Below, piece by piece: positions 1 through 8,692 of a DNA stretch of 37,541 nt. Location of the stretch: positions 1 through 37,541 of the forward strand of contig WRAY01000020.1 in assembly GCA_009779975.1 (NCBI GenBank), read 5' to 3'. Each line of letters starts with the position of its first letter. Positions within the stretch are counted from its first letter, which is position 1. Position numbers and translations under genes: made by a program. This DNA comes from Bacillota bacterium (GTDB taxonomy: Bacteria; Bacillota; Clostridia; Christensenellales; Pumilibacteraceae). The notes beneath the pieces were generated by a model that was given only the letters and a program-made list of their open reading frames with translations, was not told the origin of the DNA and searched no databases.

Positions 1-64
1 ACTTAAACAAAATTCTATATAGTTTCAAATGAAATCAAGCCATGAATACGGGAGTAGCAATTGA

Positions 65-94
65 GAGCACTAACAGGCTTGCTTGTTAGTGCTC
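65..94. terminator. Strong hairpin, possible terminator of an upstream gene
   Basis: An 11-bp perfect stem (GAGCACTAACA at 65-75 pairs with TGTTAGTGCTC at 84-94) encloses an 8-nt loop. No T-run follows, so the terminator call is only moderate. It lies between the window edge and the first gene. Confidence 0.4.
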
Positions 95-196
95 CAAATA
101 CTCTAAATTAATGTCAAAAGTATTGAAATTTTTTAAAGTGTGAAATATGCAGTTATGGTAGTAAAATTGTAGAATATATTATTATCCTATGTAAAG

Positions 197-202
197 TATA
201 AT
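197..202 (+). promoter_or_regulatory. -10 box TATAAT before the first gene
   Basis: A perfect TATAAT lies 16 nt before the ATG at 219. No good -35 is visible at 16-18 nt spacing and there is no Shine-Dalgarno sequence before the ATG. The predicted 5' leader is therefore only about 9-10 nt. Confidence 0.45.
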
Positions 203-218
203 CAAGTAGTAAATAATC

Positions 219-3200
219 ATGAACAAGTTTAGAGAAACAATTGAAAAAGTCAAAGCAGATGATAAGTTGAAAAACCGAATCAAAGCTGAGGCGAATCTAA
301 TTAATTGTGTGCAAGTTGTTCAACGGGTGCAAAAAAATAAGACAGCGAAAAAATGGCTGTCTAGGTTTAGATTGGAAAAAATTACAACTATTGCCACTGT
401 ATGTGTGCTGGCTGTTGTTTTAACGCTTGGATTTTCATTAGGATGGTTTATCGGAGGCACTAATGGAAATGACAGTATTCTTTTTAGACCAGGAACTGTC
501 CTTGGAGTTCAAAACACACACTTACTTTCGCGAAATGATTTTATTCAACTTATTAGATCCGATGCAAGCACTCCAACGCCAAACCCCGAGAATGAACAAG
601 ATTATACTCAAACAAACAATCAAATAGACGGCGTCGCCGAAGGAGACATTATTCAAGTGGACGAAAACCACATTTTTACTTTGTCTCGTGGTGGGTTGAC
701 TATTGTGAGTGTTATAGGTCAAATGAGAGTTAGTTTTAGAGAAGAGTTTGAAAATTTTTTTCCAGATGAAATGTTTATTCTTGGCGATTTATTAGTTGTT
801 ATTGGGGGAGAGTTTTCACAGTTTGTCTATCACGATACAGCAATTGGCTCGCCTCGTATTCCTTGGTATGGCTTTAGAAAATATACACACATTATTCTTT
901 TTAATATAATAGACAGAGAAAATGTGGAAAGGCTTGAAAAGTTTTCAATCTCCGGTAATTTCATTGCAAGTCGCTTGATTGATAATAATTTAGTTGTTGC
1001 AACAAATTATATGATTGACCATTTATGTGAAGAATCGCTTTTTCCAAAAGTTAACGGTGAGGAAATTAATGCCAGATATATCCATTTGCACGAAACTGGA
1101 GATTTTTCTTCTCACTTAATATTGGCTTCACTCAGTTTAAATAATCGAACTTTAACAATTGCTTCTCATTTGGGCTTAAGAGCTCAATACTCAGTTAAAT
1201 ATTTTTCATACAACAATGTGCATTTCTTTGTTGGAGTAAATGAAAGAGATTCTAATGATCCTAGAAACTGGATTGCATATACTCACATAATCCAAATCAA
1301 CCTGAACTCTTTGAGACTTTCAGTATATCAAGCAATATCTGGTCATGTTCTTGATAGATTTTGGGTAAGTGAATATCGAAATGATCTTAGGGTTGTGAGT
1401 CAATCTTTTATGAGCACAAGTGGGAACAAAGTATGGAGTGCTAATATTTTTATTTTCGATAATAATCTTAGAATGATTGGTCATCTTTCAAATATTGCTT
1501 TTGGTCAAAGAATTCATGAAGTAAAATTAAAAGGTAATGTGGGAGTTATTAGAACTTATGTCACCGGTTTAAGAATTGATTTGTCCAATAGAACAAATCC
1601 AGTAATAATTCAAGGAATGCTAGATTGTGAAACAAATTATCATTTGCAATTTCTTTCGGATAATCTTGCTTTGGGATTAAGAAGAAACACAATCAATGGA
1701 AATGGGTCTATCGGGTTTCAAGGAATGCAAGTTGCGCTGTTTGAAAATATTGGTGGAGTGTTAAGTGGCATTTGCTCAATATCAATTGGCAGATATAATG
1801 TTTTTTCTGAGGCATTGACAAATCCTCATACAATTCTAAATGATACTGAAAGAAATATGTTTTCATTCCCTGTTATAATGCAAGGAAATCATAGATATCC
1901 TCTGTCATTGTATAGTCAGGGTTTGGCAGTTTTTGAATATGATTTAAACTCAGCAGGTAACAGCGTTCTTGTGCTCAAAGGAGTGCTTACTAATATTTCG
2001 CATAATAATGTCTATCAAAACTGGTATGAATTTAACTATGATTATTTTTCATTTATAAGGCGTGGAGCAAGAATAGGAAATAGAATTTTTACAATATCAG
2101 ACAGATTTATAACTAGTTATTGTGCTAGCACTCTTCAAAAACTTCAGCAATTACGACTAGTGGTTGACTCTTGTCATTTTGGACATAGATGGTCATCATG
2201 GTCAAGAAGAGAATCTTCGTGCACACTAGATGGGTATCAACATAGGCATTGTTTAACTTGTAGTTATGTTGAGCACCGTGTTCAAAATGCTTTAGGGCAT
2301 TCTTTTGGCAGTTGGCAAGTAACAACTGCTCCAAGCACAACGTTCTCAGGCTATGAAACAAGATTTTGCTTAAGGAATGGATGTTTGCACTATGAGCGTC
2401 GTCCTCTAGTTAACCATGTGAATATAAGTGGAATGATTTTGAGACTTGATAATGAAACTAATTCATATCATGTGAGAACATTTATGGGTAACAGCCAAGT
2501 GGTCAATATACCTGCTTATTACAATGGAGTGCCAATAACTCACATTGAAGACGATGTATTTTTTGATAACCAAACTGTGAGAGATATAACAATAGGCAGA
2601 AACATAGAACATATTGGTGCAAACGCTTTTAGGGGTAGTTCTTTTACAGGAACATCAAACCTTACCAGTGTTAGATTTGAAGGAGGAAGTCGCTTGATTA
2701 CTATCGGAACTTCTGCATTTGAAAACAGTGGTATAACAAGCGTTGCATTTCCGATTGGATTAAGAAGTATTCCAAATTCATTATTTCGCGGTGCTCGTCG
2801 TTTAACAGGTGTTAGTTTTGAGGCAGGAGGAAAGTATATCACATCAATAGGAAACGAGGCCTTTGCTTTTACAGAAGCATTGGAGGCTATAGAAATTCCT
2901 AAAAATATTATTTCTATTGGCAATGGGGCATTCAATGGTAGTGGGTTGAATAATATTATAATTCCAGATAGTGTAAACTCTATTGGGCGGAATGCGTTTA
3001 GTTTTATGCAAAATTTAACAACTATTCATATTCCGTCTAGTGTGACAAGTATTTATCAAGGAGCATTTTCTTTTAGTCAATTCCTCGCCTACATTACAGT
3101 ATCTAGCGAAAACACGGCATATCGTGCTATTGGAAACACTCTTATTAGGAATTTTGACAATATGGTTGTTGCAGGAACTAGAATAAGCAATATTCCATCA

Positions 3201-3638
3201 TGTGCTCAAATAATCGGAACTAATGCTTTCAGTGGTATGGGACTTGTCAGTATTATAATCCCAAGTAGTATTATTCATATTCATCTAAACGCTTTTTCTG
3301 ATAATGTAAATCTTGCAATGGTGTTTATTGAAGATGGAAGTCTTCTTCAAACAATAGGAAACAATGCGTTTGCGAATAATCACAATCTCACAAGCATAAA
3401 TCTAGAAAATGCTCTTGAACTTGTTTCAATTGGAAATTTTGCTTTTTGGAACGTTAGACTATTAATGAGCATCAATATTCCGAGAAATGTGACAAGCATT
3501 TTCCCTTGGGCTTTTGGTGGTTGGACATCATCTCAGACAATAAATGTCTATGGTGTAGATAGCACTTTAAGTGCCGCTGCCCGACTGGGAGAAAACTGGA
3601 TAGCAGGTTCAAATGCCAGAATAAATTATATTGAATAA
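219..3638 (+). CDS. Membrane-anchored beta-propeller (PF09826-type) protein with BspA-like LRR C-terminus
   Basis: The 1139-aa protein is probably an extracellular surface protein. It has a short cytoplasmic basic N-terminus and one TM helix at about residues 55-78. The region from about 130 to 640 starts with TNNQIDGVAEGDIIQVDE, which matches the hallmark of the secreted beta-propeller family PF09826 (TNxQxxGVDEADIxKxD). Residues about 650-730 hold two HxWxxW...CxxxGyxxRxC-type repeats common in BspA-like surface proteins. Residues about 740-1139 are LRR_5/BspA repeats (IPxSVTSIGxxAFxxx). LRR_5 proteins usually bind host or cell-surface ligands, but the ligand here is unknown. No SD precedes the ATG. 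The gene appears monocistronic, because an RCC1 remnant follows it. Domain calls are by motif only. Confidence 0.85.
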   Translation: MNKFRETIEKVKADDKLKNRIKAEANLINCVQVVQRVQKNKTAKKWLSRFRLEKITTIATVCVLAVVLTLGFSLGWFIGGTNGNDSILFRPGTVLGVQNTHLLSRNDFIQLIRSDASTPTPNPENEQDYTQTNNQIDGVAEGDIIQVDENHIFTLSRGGLTIVSVIGQMRVSFREEFENFFPDEMFILGDLLVVIGGEFSQFVYHDTAIGSPRIPWYGFRKYTHIILFNIIDRENVERLEKFSISGNFIASRLIDNNLVVATNYMIDHLCEESLFPKVNGEEINARYIHLHETGDFSSHLILASLSLNNRTLTIASHLGLRAQYSVKYFSYNNVHFFVGVNERDSNDPRNWIAYTHIIQINLNSLRLSVYQAISGHVLDRFWVSEYRNDLRVVSQSFMSTSGNKVWSANIFIFDNNLRMIGHLSNIAFGQRIHEVKLKGNVGVIRTYVTGLRIDLSNRTNPVIIQGMLDCETNYHLQFLSDNLALGLRRNTINGNGSIGFQGMQVALFENIGGVLSGICSISIGRYNVFSEALTNPHTILNDTERNMFSFPVIMQGNHRYPLSLYSQGLAVFEYDLNSAGNSVLVLKGVLTNISHNNVYQNWYEFNYDYFSFIRRGARIGNRIFTISDRFITSYCASTLQKLQQLRLVVDSCHFGHRWSSWSRRESSCTLDGYQHRHCLTCSYVEHRVQNALGHSFGSWQVTTAPSTTFSGYETRFCLRNGCLHYERRPLVNHVNISGMILRLDNETNSYHVRTFMGNSQVVNIPAYYNGVPITHIEDDVFFDNQTVRDITIGRNIEHIGANAFRGSSFTGTSNLTSVRFEGGSRLITIGTSAFENSGITSVAFPIGLRSIPNSLFRGARRLTGVSFEAGGKYITSIGNEAFAFTEALEAIEIPKNIISIGNGAFNGSGLNNIIIPDSVNSIGRNAFSFMQNLTTIHIPSSVTSIYQGAFSFSQFLAYITVSSENTAYRAIGNTLIRNFDNMVVAGTRISNIPSCAQIIGTNAFSGMGLVSIIIPSSIIHIHLNAFSDNVNLAMVFIEDGSLLQTIGNNAFANNHNLTSINLENALELVSIGNFAFWNVRLLMSINIPRNVTSIFPWAFGGWTSSQTINVYGVDSTLSAAARLGENWIAGSNARINYIE

Positions 3639-3708
3639 GATAAGTGACACATTAGGCAAGATGAATAATGCTAGAATAGTAAAGTGTATCGACAAGTAAT
3701 CAACATAA

Positions 3709-3927
3709 TCTTGCGATAATGAGTTTGGCAATCTATGGGCGTGTGGAAACAACATTGGAGGACAATTAGGCGATGGAACAGTAGCGGACAGAGATAGTCC
3801 TGTGCAAATAAATGCTCTAGGGGTGATGAATAATTACAAAATTATTAGCGTATTAGTTGCTTCACCATCAGGTTTGCCTCTGGGTCGCAGACACAGTTTA
3901 GCAATAGATATAGTCCAACTCAAATAA
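3709..3927 (+). pseudogene. Remnant of an RCC1-repeat protein
   Basis: The frame at 3709-3927 has no start codon. It encodes GNLWACGNNIGGQLGDGT followed by an SPVQI and a GRRHSLAID segment. These are the signature pieces of RCC1 repeats and closely resemble the intact RCC1 lipoprotein at 15329-16399. A stop lies just upstream (3706-3708). The fragment covers about one and a half blades and has no signal peptide or SD. It is read as the eroded 3' end of a second RCC1 gene. Confidence 0.65.
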
Positions 3928-4094
3928 AAATTTAGACAGAATGAATGTTTTGGCACATCTCAGCGGGCGGCGGGGGTGAGGTTTTTTTAGATCGTGTTTG
4001 AAGTCTGGAAATGGTAATATCAAAATAAAAAGTGATTTTTTTGTTAATGAAAGGTTTTTTAGTGACAGAGTGTTGTTTCTGTAAAAAAATTCAA

Positions 4095-4129
4095 AAAACT
4101 CGTTAAATGTTTTGTATTTGACGAGTTTT
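4095..4129 (+). terminator. Hairpin with flanking A and T tracts, possible terminator
   Basis: AAAACTCGT (4095-4103) pairs with ACGAGTTTT (4121-4129) around a 17-nt loop, followed by CTTGTT. It sits after the RCC1 remnant and before the next promoter. The loop is long, so confidence is limited. Confidence 0.4.
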
Positions 4130-4142
4130 CTTGTTAAATTTG

Positions 4143-4171
4143 TTGACAAACTATTAATATAGGTGTATACT
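4143..4171 (+). promoter_or_regulatory. Sigma-A type promoter TTGACA-17-TATACT
   Basis: The -35 TTGACA is at 4143-4148 and the -10 TATACT at 4166-4171, with a 17-nt spacer. The predicted start of transcription is near 4178, about 7 nt before the ATG at 4185. No SD fits in that space, so a leaderless or near-leaderless mRNA is implied. Confidence 0.75.
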
Positions 4172-4184
4172 AAACATATAGATT

Positions 4185-4781
4185 ATGGTGCTGACCATCA
4201 TGCCTACTTTTTTATTACCGCTTATTATCATTCCGATTTGTGCAATTGTGATGATGAGTTGTTCTATGTTTGCTTATCGATTGATTAAAAGGCAGCGCAA
4301 ATTAAATCGCTCAATAACACTTGTGAAACTGAAGAATCGAAAAGTGCATTTTTTTATTTTTCTCGGAGTTATCGCAGGAATGACAATATATGTGTTCATT
4401 CAAATGCTATTTGCGACAGGCTCAGAAGTTTCAATATTAACACGAATTTTTGCGGCATCACGCACTGTTGTTAATATTTCTCTAGGTGCATTAATTTTTG
4501 CACTCCTTTCGGTTGCGTTTTTGCTGGTAGTTCTCATCTATTACAAATCCGCTGTCGTTGACAAAGGTATCTACACCTCTTCAGGCTATCTTGAATGGTA
4601 TCATGTTCATGACTATATCATTGATGAAGAAAAGGGAATAGTCATTCTAACATCAAACAAAGAAACTTTCTCAACAATTGCCGGAACGACAACCCCTTTA
4701 AAAGTTTCAAAAGATGACATTTCAAAATTAAAATATATCCTAGGAAAAAACAAAAACAAATTTTCTGCAATTAATTATTAA
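4185..4781 (+). CDS. DUF5673-like membrane protein
   Basis: The 198-aa protein has three predicted TM helices (about residues 5-32, 53-76 and 96-118) and a cytosolic C-terminal domain. That domain carries the pattern GIYTSSGYLEWYHVHDY...VSKDDISKLKYIL. The layout (TM bundle, then a small beta-rich domain recording a 'strong-bend' W-Y motif) resembles DUF5673 proteins of Bacillota. Function is unknown. The start follows from the promoter; a later ATG at 4200 is an alternative. A small ORF begins 2 nt after its stop. Confidence 0.75.
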   Translation: MVLTIMPTFLLPLIIIPICAIVMMSCSMFAYRLIKRQRKLNRSITLVKLKNRKVHFFIFLGVIAGMTIYVFIQMLFATGSEVSILTRIFAASRTVVNISLGALIFALLSVAFLLVVLIYYKSAVVDKGIYTSSGYLEWYHVHDYIIDEEKGIVILTSNKETFSTIAGTTTPLKVSKDDISKLKYILGKNKNKFSAINY

Positions 4782-4783
4782 AA

Positions 4784-4990
4784 ATGAACAACGATAATCC
4801 AGCAACTTCACAAAGAGAAAACGAGCCTTGCTCACGCACTCAAAGCGGAAACAACTCTTTCTCAAGATTTTCAAAACGAAATGAAAATTGCCCCATGGAA
4901 TGTGTTCCATTCGCATGGTGCTATCCTTTGCAATTGCCGGAGGGCATGCCCCCTTCAAAACTACTTAAAAATATCCTTAATATAAAGTAA
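4784..4990 (+). CDS. Small hypothetical protein with a Cys/Pro-rich C-terminus
   Basis: The 68-aa ORF begins 2 nt after the DUF5673-like gene and in the same direction, so it may be translated by coupling. The N-terminal half is polar (Asn/Ser/Arg-rich). The C-terminal half (MECVPFAWCYPLQLPEG) is hydrophobic and has Cys and Pro residues. It loosely recalls the VPW...PEE pattern of the CotJA spore-coat family, but only a few positions agree. There is no SD. It could be spurious. Confidence 0.4.
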   Translation: MNNDNPATSQRENEPCSRTQSGNNSFSRFSKRNENCPMECVPFAWCYPLQLPEGMPPSKLLKNILNIK

Positions 4991-5096
4991 GAGAGTAAAA
5001 AGTGAAAGATGAAAAGTAAGGTCAAAATATTTCTAGAACTATAAACAAATAATTCTAACAGCACCTTTCACTTTTCATCTTTTACTTTTCACTTAT
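4988..5096. repeat. GTGAAAAGT-family inverted-repeat element, copy 1
   Basis: The left arm (about 4988-5022) carries AAGTGAAAGATGAAAAGTA, and the right arm (about 5062-5096) carries its complement with small changes. The arms enclose an AT-rich centre of about 40 nt. It lies between convergent genes. Related elements occur at 24664, 32616 and 34971. Confidence 0.7.
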
Positions 5097-6557
5097 TTAA
5101 ACCCTTACTCTCACCAACCAAACATCACTAAGTCCAAAATTAGCACCAACATCTTGACTTACGCCTCTTGATGTTGCCGCAACAAAAATATAGTTTTGAT
5201 TTAGTCCGTCGCTTCTGACATGAACTATTCTCTCACTTGATGAGCCAATTGAAATCGATGAAAAATTTCCGAAATTTCCGCCTCTTGCAATACTGAGCGA
5301 GGGGCGGTTGTTTTGCTCTCCTGAAATTAACAAATCATTTCCGCCCCTAAGCGTCATTATATTAGAAATATTTGAAACGCTGTCAAGCACCCCAAGCGCC
5401 CGCTTGTCGCCAAAACGATAGTCCAAAAAGTAAGTTGAAAAAGAGGTTGCAGTCTCAGTCGTGACAACATAACCATTGTGAGTTGGAAACACTGCATTTG
5501 CAAGCCCTGCCATACTCTCAGCGTGTGTCACTTGGTGAACAAGATCAAAATTAAATTCAAAAATATGGGTTTGAGACGGAGCGGTGTCAAGCGTTCCAAG
5601 GATAGCAAAACGATTGTTATGTCGTGAAATAGTCATGCCTCTTGCTTGATAACGCCTGTTTTGAATAGCGCCGCCCAATTCAAGATTTCTTGTGACTCTT
5701 CCGTCTAAATTCGTCCAAAAATGCCCGACAGCATTTCTTCTCATATCATCGGAAACATTTGTCAAAACAAAAAAACCAAAATGCCCAAAACACATTATGT
5801 CAACCATAGTTTGGCTCATTGCATGGGGCATTTCAACAATTCCTCCAATTCGCTGAGTTAAGTCACTATTGAAGTGAATTGCCGAAAAAGAAACTCTTCC
5901 GAGAGTGTCTTGTATTCTGAAAAATAATCTAAATTGATGAGGAACTCCGGGCGGAGTATCATCAATATAGTCAACTCTGATAATTGCAGCATTTGTCAAA
6001 GGGGCAATATTTAAAACTCTTGCTTCACTGGTTTCACTAAGATTAACTAGAGATAATGTGTGAATATGCGTCTCATTGCTCAAATGCCGTCTTTGAAAAA
6101 GCATCAACGAGTTGTCGCCGGGTTTAAGAGTTTCAACAACTTCACCCTCAACAAAAGCATAATTTAAAGGTTGTCCGTTTCTGCTCAAACGAACAACAAA
6201 AGTTGAAACGGGAGAATCAGCGGACACAAACTCATTTCCCTCAAAATCATAATCAGTCGAATTTGTTGTTCCGACAACAAACAAATCGCCATTCGCTGTT
6301 TGAAAAAAAGAATGAACGGTCTCTTCTCCGCTGCCTCCTAAATTTATCTCCCATGAAATATGGTCATTAAGAGTGAGAGTATTAGCCGCCCTGAAACGAT
6401 TGTGAGGAGGTGGAGGAGGTGGTCCGATTATTGGAGTATCAGTGACTCCCGGAATCAAAATTATTCCAACAAGCATAACGGCAACAACCAAATGCAGAGC
6501 AATGAGTGCCCTCATTTGCCCTTTAGTAAATCGAATTCTTTTCTTTGTCTTTTCCAT
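5097..6557 (-). CDS. Exported or membrane-anchored hypothetical protein, beta-propeller-like
   Basis: The product is 486 aa if it starts at the ATG at 6557. The N-terminus is basic (MEKTKKRIRF) followed by one TM segment at about residues 17-37 and a proline run (GPPPPPP) that resembles a cell-surface linker. The rest is all-beta in appearance, with recurring blocks such as GDLFVVGTTNS, NRFAILGTLD, NDLLISGEQN and YIFVAATS. These fit a propeller of short blades. No enzymatic motif is seen. A TATAAT at 6572-6567 predicts transcription from about 6560, so ATG 6557 would be leaderless. ATG 6563 and a start at 6596 lie too far upstream. Function unknown. Confidence 0.75.
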   Translation of the reverse strand: MEKTKKRIRFTKGQMRALIALHLVVAVMLVGIILIPGVTDTPIIGPPPPPPHNRFRAANTLTLNDHISWEINLGGSGEETVHSFFQTANGDLFVVGTTNSTDYDFEGNEFVSADSPVSTFVVRLSRNGQPLNYAFVEGEVVETLKPGDNSLMLFQRRHLSNETHIHTLSLVNLSETSEARVLNIAPLTNAAIIRVDYIDDTPPGVPHQFRLFFRIQDTLGRVSFSAIHFNSDLTQRIGGIVEMPHAMSQTMVDIMCFGHFGFFVLTNVSDDMRRNAVGHFWTNLDGRVTRNLELGGAIQNRRYQARGMTISRHNNRFAILGTLDTAPSQTHIFEFNFDLVHQVTHAESMAGLANAVFPTHNGYVVTTETATSFSTYFLDYRFGDKRALGVLDSVSNISNIMTLRGGNDLLISGEQNNRPSLSIARGGNFGNFSSISIGSSSERIVHVRSDGLNQNYIFVAATSRGVSQDVGANFGLSDVWLVRVRV

Positions 6558-6566
6558 AGCCATTAA

Positions 6567-6572
6567 ATTATA
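6567..6572 (-). promoter_or_regulatory. -10 box TATAAT for the minus-strand exported protein
   Basis: The perfect TATAAT on the minus strand (plus-strand ATTATA) ends 9 nt before the ATG at 6557. The -35 is weak. It implies a leaderless transcript. Confidence 0.5.
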
Positions 6573-6666
6573 TATGATTAGATAGTGAAAAATCATATAT
6601 TCGCAAAGAAAGACAAAATGTTACAAGCAAAAACTAAGGACACTATGGGGAGAGCAACTCACATTC

Positions 6667-6836
6667 ATGCAACACATTATAGATAGTATTAACTACAAGT
6701 ATTTGCGTGATGCTCAAGGAAATGTCATCAAAATATATCGACTAAGACAGACCGGCACGAACGACCTTGAAGAAATATTGGTCACTGAATATGACTATGA
6801 CTCCTTCGGTAAGATTCCACGGCGACAGTATCGGTG
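6667..6836 (+). pseudogene. Truncated RHS core fragment
   Basis: The reading frame encodes KYLRDAQGNVIKIY and, a little later, VTEYDYDSFGKI. These are typical of the segment just before the RHS-associated core (YLRDxxGNVxxI...xYxYDxxGxI). The same part of the intact rhs downstream lies near 7540-7640, so this is a displaced duplicate rather than the missing upstream part. It runs directly into the inverted-repeat element at 6833 and has no toxin of its own. Confidence 0.65.
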
Positions 6837-7035
6837 GTCTAGGGGTCTAAGGGGTCTAAGGGACGGTGTTTGAGACAACTTGATGATTGGATATATTCAG
6901 ATAGAGTATTTTGATTGACAGAGTTATAAATATGAAGTATAATGATAATATGGAATTGCAAAGTAGGTTGTCGATAGCACCGTCCCCTAGACCACCTAGA
7001 CCACCTAGACCACCTAGACCACCGTCCCCTAGACC
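6833..7035. mobile_element. Inverted-repeat element with GGTCTA arrays and an outward promoter (MITE-like)
   Basis: The left arm (6833-6868) is a GGTCTAGGG/GGTCTAAGG array ending in GGGACGGTG. The right arm (6978-7035) is its inverse: CACCGTCCCC followed by four CTAGACCAC units, then another CCGTCCCCTAGACC. Both arms continue inwards to a GACAA motif (6873-6877 and, inverted, 6968-6972). The core of about 110 bp holds a consensus promoter. No transposase is encoded. It lies between two non-contiguous rhs pieces. The end sequence resembles the GGGGACGG...GACA termini often associated with Y1/RAYT-type transposases in Bacillota; that link is inference from memory. Confidence 0.6.
6915..6943 (+). 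promoter_or_regulatory. Perfect consensus promoter inside the inverted-repeat element
   Basis: TTGACA (6915-6920), 17-nt spacer, TATAAT (6938-6943). The predicted transcription start coincides with the A of ATG 6950, so the rhs mRNA is predicted to be leaderless. Confidence 0.8.
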
Positions 7036-8683
7036 AAATCCGTTTAATACTACTCACACCCGAAACTTTACCTATGATTCTCAAGACAGGGTTTTAACAG
7101 AAACTTTGCAAACCCCTAACGGAACGCTTGACATTAATCAAAGATATGAGTATATTGAGGGTAATAGAGTTCGTAGGATAAGAGATAATTCAAATTATGG
7201 TATAATATGGGATTTCGCTTATGATTCACAAGGGAGATTGACAAATGACAGCAGGTTATATGACAACTACGGAAACCCAACACGAATTGGCATAACGAAC
7301 TTGACATGGGAGCGAGGAAATTTGCTCAGAACTCATGGGAATAACACCTATTCCTACAACTATCAAGGAGCAAGGTTCAGGAAGGTTATTGGTGGAGTTG
7401 CGTCAGACTATTTCCTTGATGGCTCGAAGATACTTGGAGAGAACAGAGGTGCTGAACTTCGATTTAGATATATCTATGATGCGACTGGATTGGTTGGAAT
7501 AAGACGAAGAGTTGGAAAGAGTGGTTGGGAGAATTTTACTTATTTAAAAGATGTGCTTGGAAATATCACAGGAATAGTGAATGTAGACAAAGAAGTAGTT
7601 TGTCGGTATTTCTACACAGCATTTGGAAGAACGACTATTCGTAATCCTGATGGGAGTGAGGCAACACTCGTTCAAATGAATGAAAGCCACATCTCAAGAC
7701 AAAACCCATTTCGTTGGAAGTCGCATTATTTTGACAATGAAACAAACTGGTATTACATAGATGGAAGATACTATGACCCTGCAATCTGCGGATATGTGTC
7801 AGCAGACGCCCCCGAGAATTTGCTTGCTAATGCAGGTGAAGTGCATGGATTGAATAGATATGGAATTTCGACAACGAATGCAGTAGTGCTATTGGCAGCC
7901 CTCTATACTATTTTCACCTCAGTTGAGTTATCATGGGACACAGATTATGACCGAGAGTTGACAAGATGGCAAAGATTTTTGTTGTGGTTGGGGAGAGCAA
8001 GTCCATGGATAAGGGTGGGGATAATAGCGGTTGCGGTAGTGGTGTTTATTGTTGCGGCGGTTGCAAGCAGAGGGAAGTTAATAGCCCCGATGATGAAGAT
8101 TGCGATGAAAGGGGCGATAACAGGGTTTGTTTTTAGTGCGTTGATGAGCGTTCTTGGTGGGGCGGAAAGTTTCGGAGAAGTGATGGACGATGCAGTTCAT
8201 GGAGCGTTGACAGGCGGAGCAATGGCGATAATTTTTGTCGGAATCTTCGGCTACAAAGTCCTAAAAGCACAGGTTGCCGCAGCAAATGCAGCAAACACCC
8301 CGCCAAGCATTAAATTTGTAAGCACATCAAAGACGCAAAATGCGGCGGTTCAGCCGAAAGAATCTCTCGAAAGAGTAGGTAGATGGATGTCAGAAACTGA
8401 GTTTAATAATATGCAGTCATCAGGTTTTGTGCAAGAGGGGGCTGGTGGAGTAACATTTGTTGCTAGACCTGCAAACATATCAGCATATGCAAAACAAGCG
8501 AAGCCAGGTAGTTTTTATGTTGAGTTTGATGTTGTAACTTCATCATTAAGAAACACTCAGGCTGGATGGGCAAAAATTATTGGACCTAATTCATTTGATG
8601 CAAGATTTATGATAAAAAAAGGACAAATACCTCCAACAGGTATGCCGAGAGCATATAATATATCTTTAGTTGGTAGGAAATAA
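6950..8683 (+). CDS. Truncated Rhs polymorphic toxin with TreTu-like C-terminal domain
   Basis: The protein is 577 aa from ATG 6950. The first roughly 30 residues are translated from the repeat arm (SPRPPRPPRPPRPPSPRP). YD repeats follow (FTYDSQDRVLTET, FAYDSQGRLTND). The RHS-associated core (WYYIDGRYYDPAICGYVSAD) is at about residues 265-290 and ends in LNRYG. A hydrophobic Gly/Ala-rich stretch (about 350-435) comes next. The C-terminal roughly 105 residues (RWMSETEF...VARPANISAYAKQAKPGS...YVEFDV...GWAKIIGPNS) match the TreTu ADP-ribosyltransferase toxin family as I remember it; TreTu modifies elongation factor Tu. Normal Rhs proteins exceed 1000 aa. Here the cage is mostly missing, along with any signal or export domain. 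An immunity gene follows 9 nt later. Confidence 0.8.
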   Translation: MELQSRLSIAPSPRPPRPPRPPRPPSPRPNPFNTTHTRNFTYDSQDRVLTETLQTPNGTLDINQRYEYIEGNRVRRIRDNSNYGIIWDFAYDSQGRLTNDSRLYDNYGNPTRIGITNLTWERGNLLRTHGNNTYSYNYQGARFRKVIGGVASDYFLDGSKILGENRGAELRFRYIYDATGLVGIRRRVGKSGWENFTYLKDVLGNITGIVNVDKEVVCRYFYTAFGRTTIRNPDGSEATLVQMNESHISRQNPFRWKSHYFDNETNWYYIDGRYYDPAICGYVSADAPENLLANAGEVHGLNRYGISTTNAVVLLAALYTIFTSVELSWDTDYDRELTRWQRFLLWLGRASPWIRVGIIAVAVVVFIVAAVASRGKLIAPMMKIAMKGAITGFVFSALMSVLGGAESFGEVMDDAVHGALTGGAMAIIFVGIFGYKVLKAQVAAANAANTPPSIKFVSTSKTQNAAVQPKESLERVGRWMSETEFNNMQSSGFVQEGAGGVTFVARPANISAYAKQAKPGSFYVEFDVVTSSLRNTQAGWAKIIGPNSFDARFMIKKGQIPPTGMPRAYNISLVGRK

Positions 8684-8692
8684 GGAGATAAA

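Noticed and set aside
2540-2935. 131-aa minus-strand ORF
   Set aside because: It is antisense to the LRR repeats of the first protein and reflects their repeat structure.
6839-7084. CRISPR-like regular array at the CTAGACCAC repeats
   Set aside because: The units are 9-bp head-to-tail with no spacers and no cas genes.
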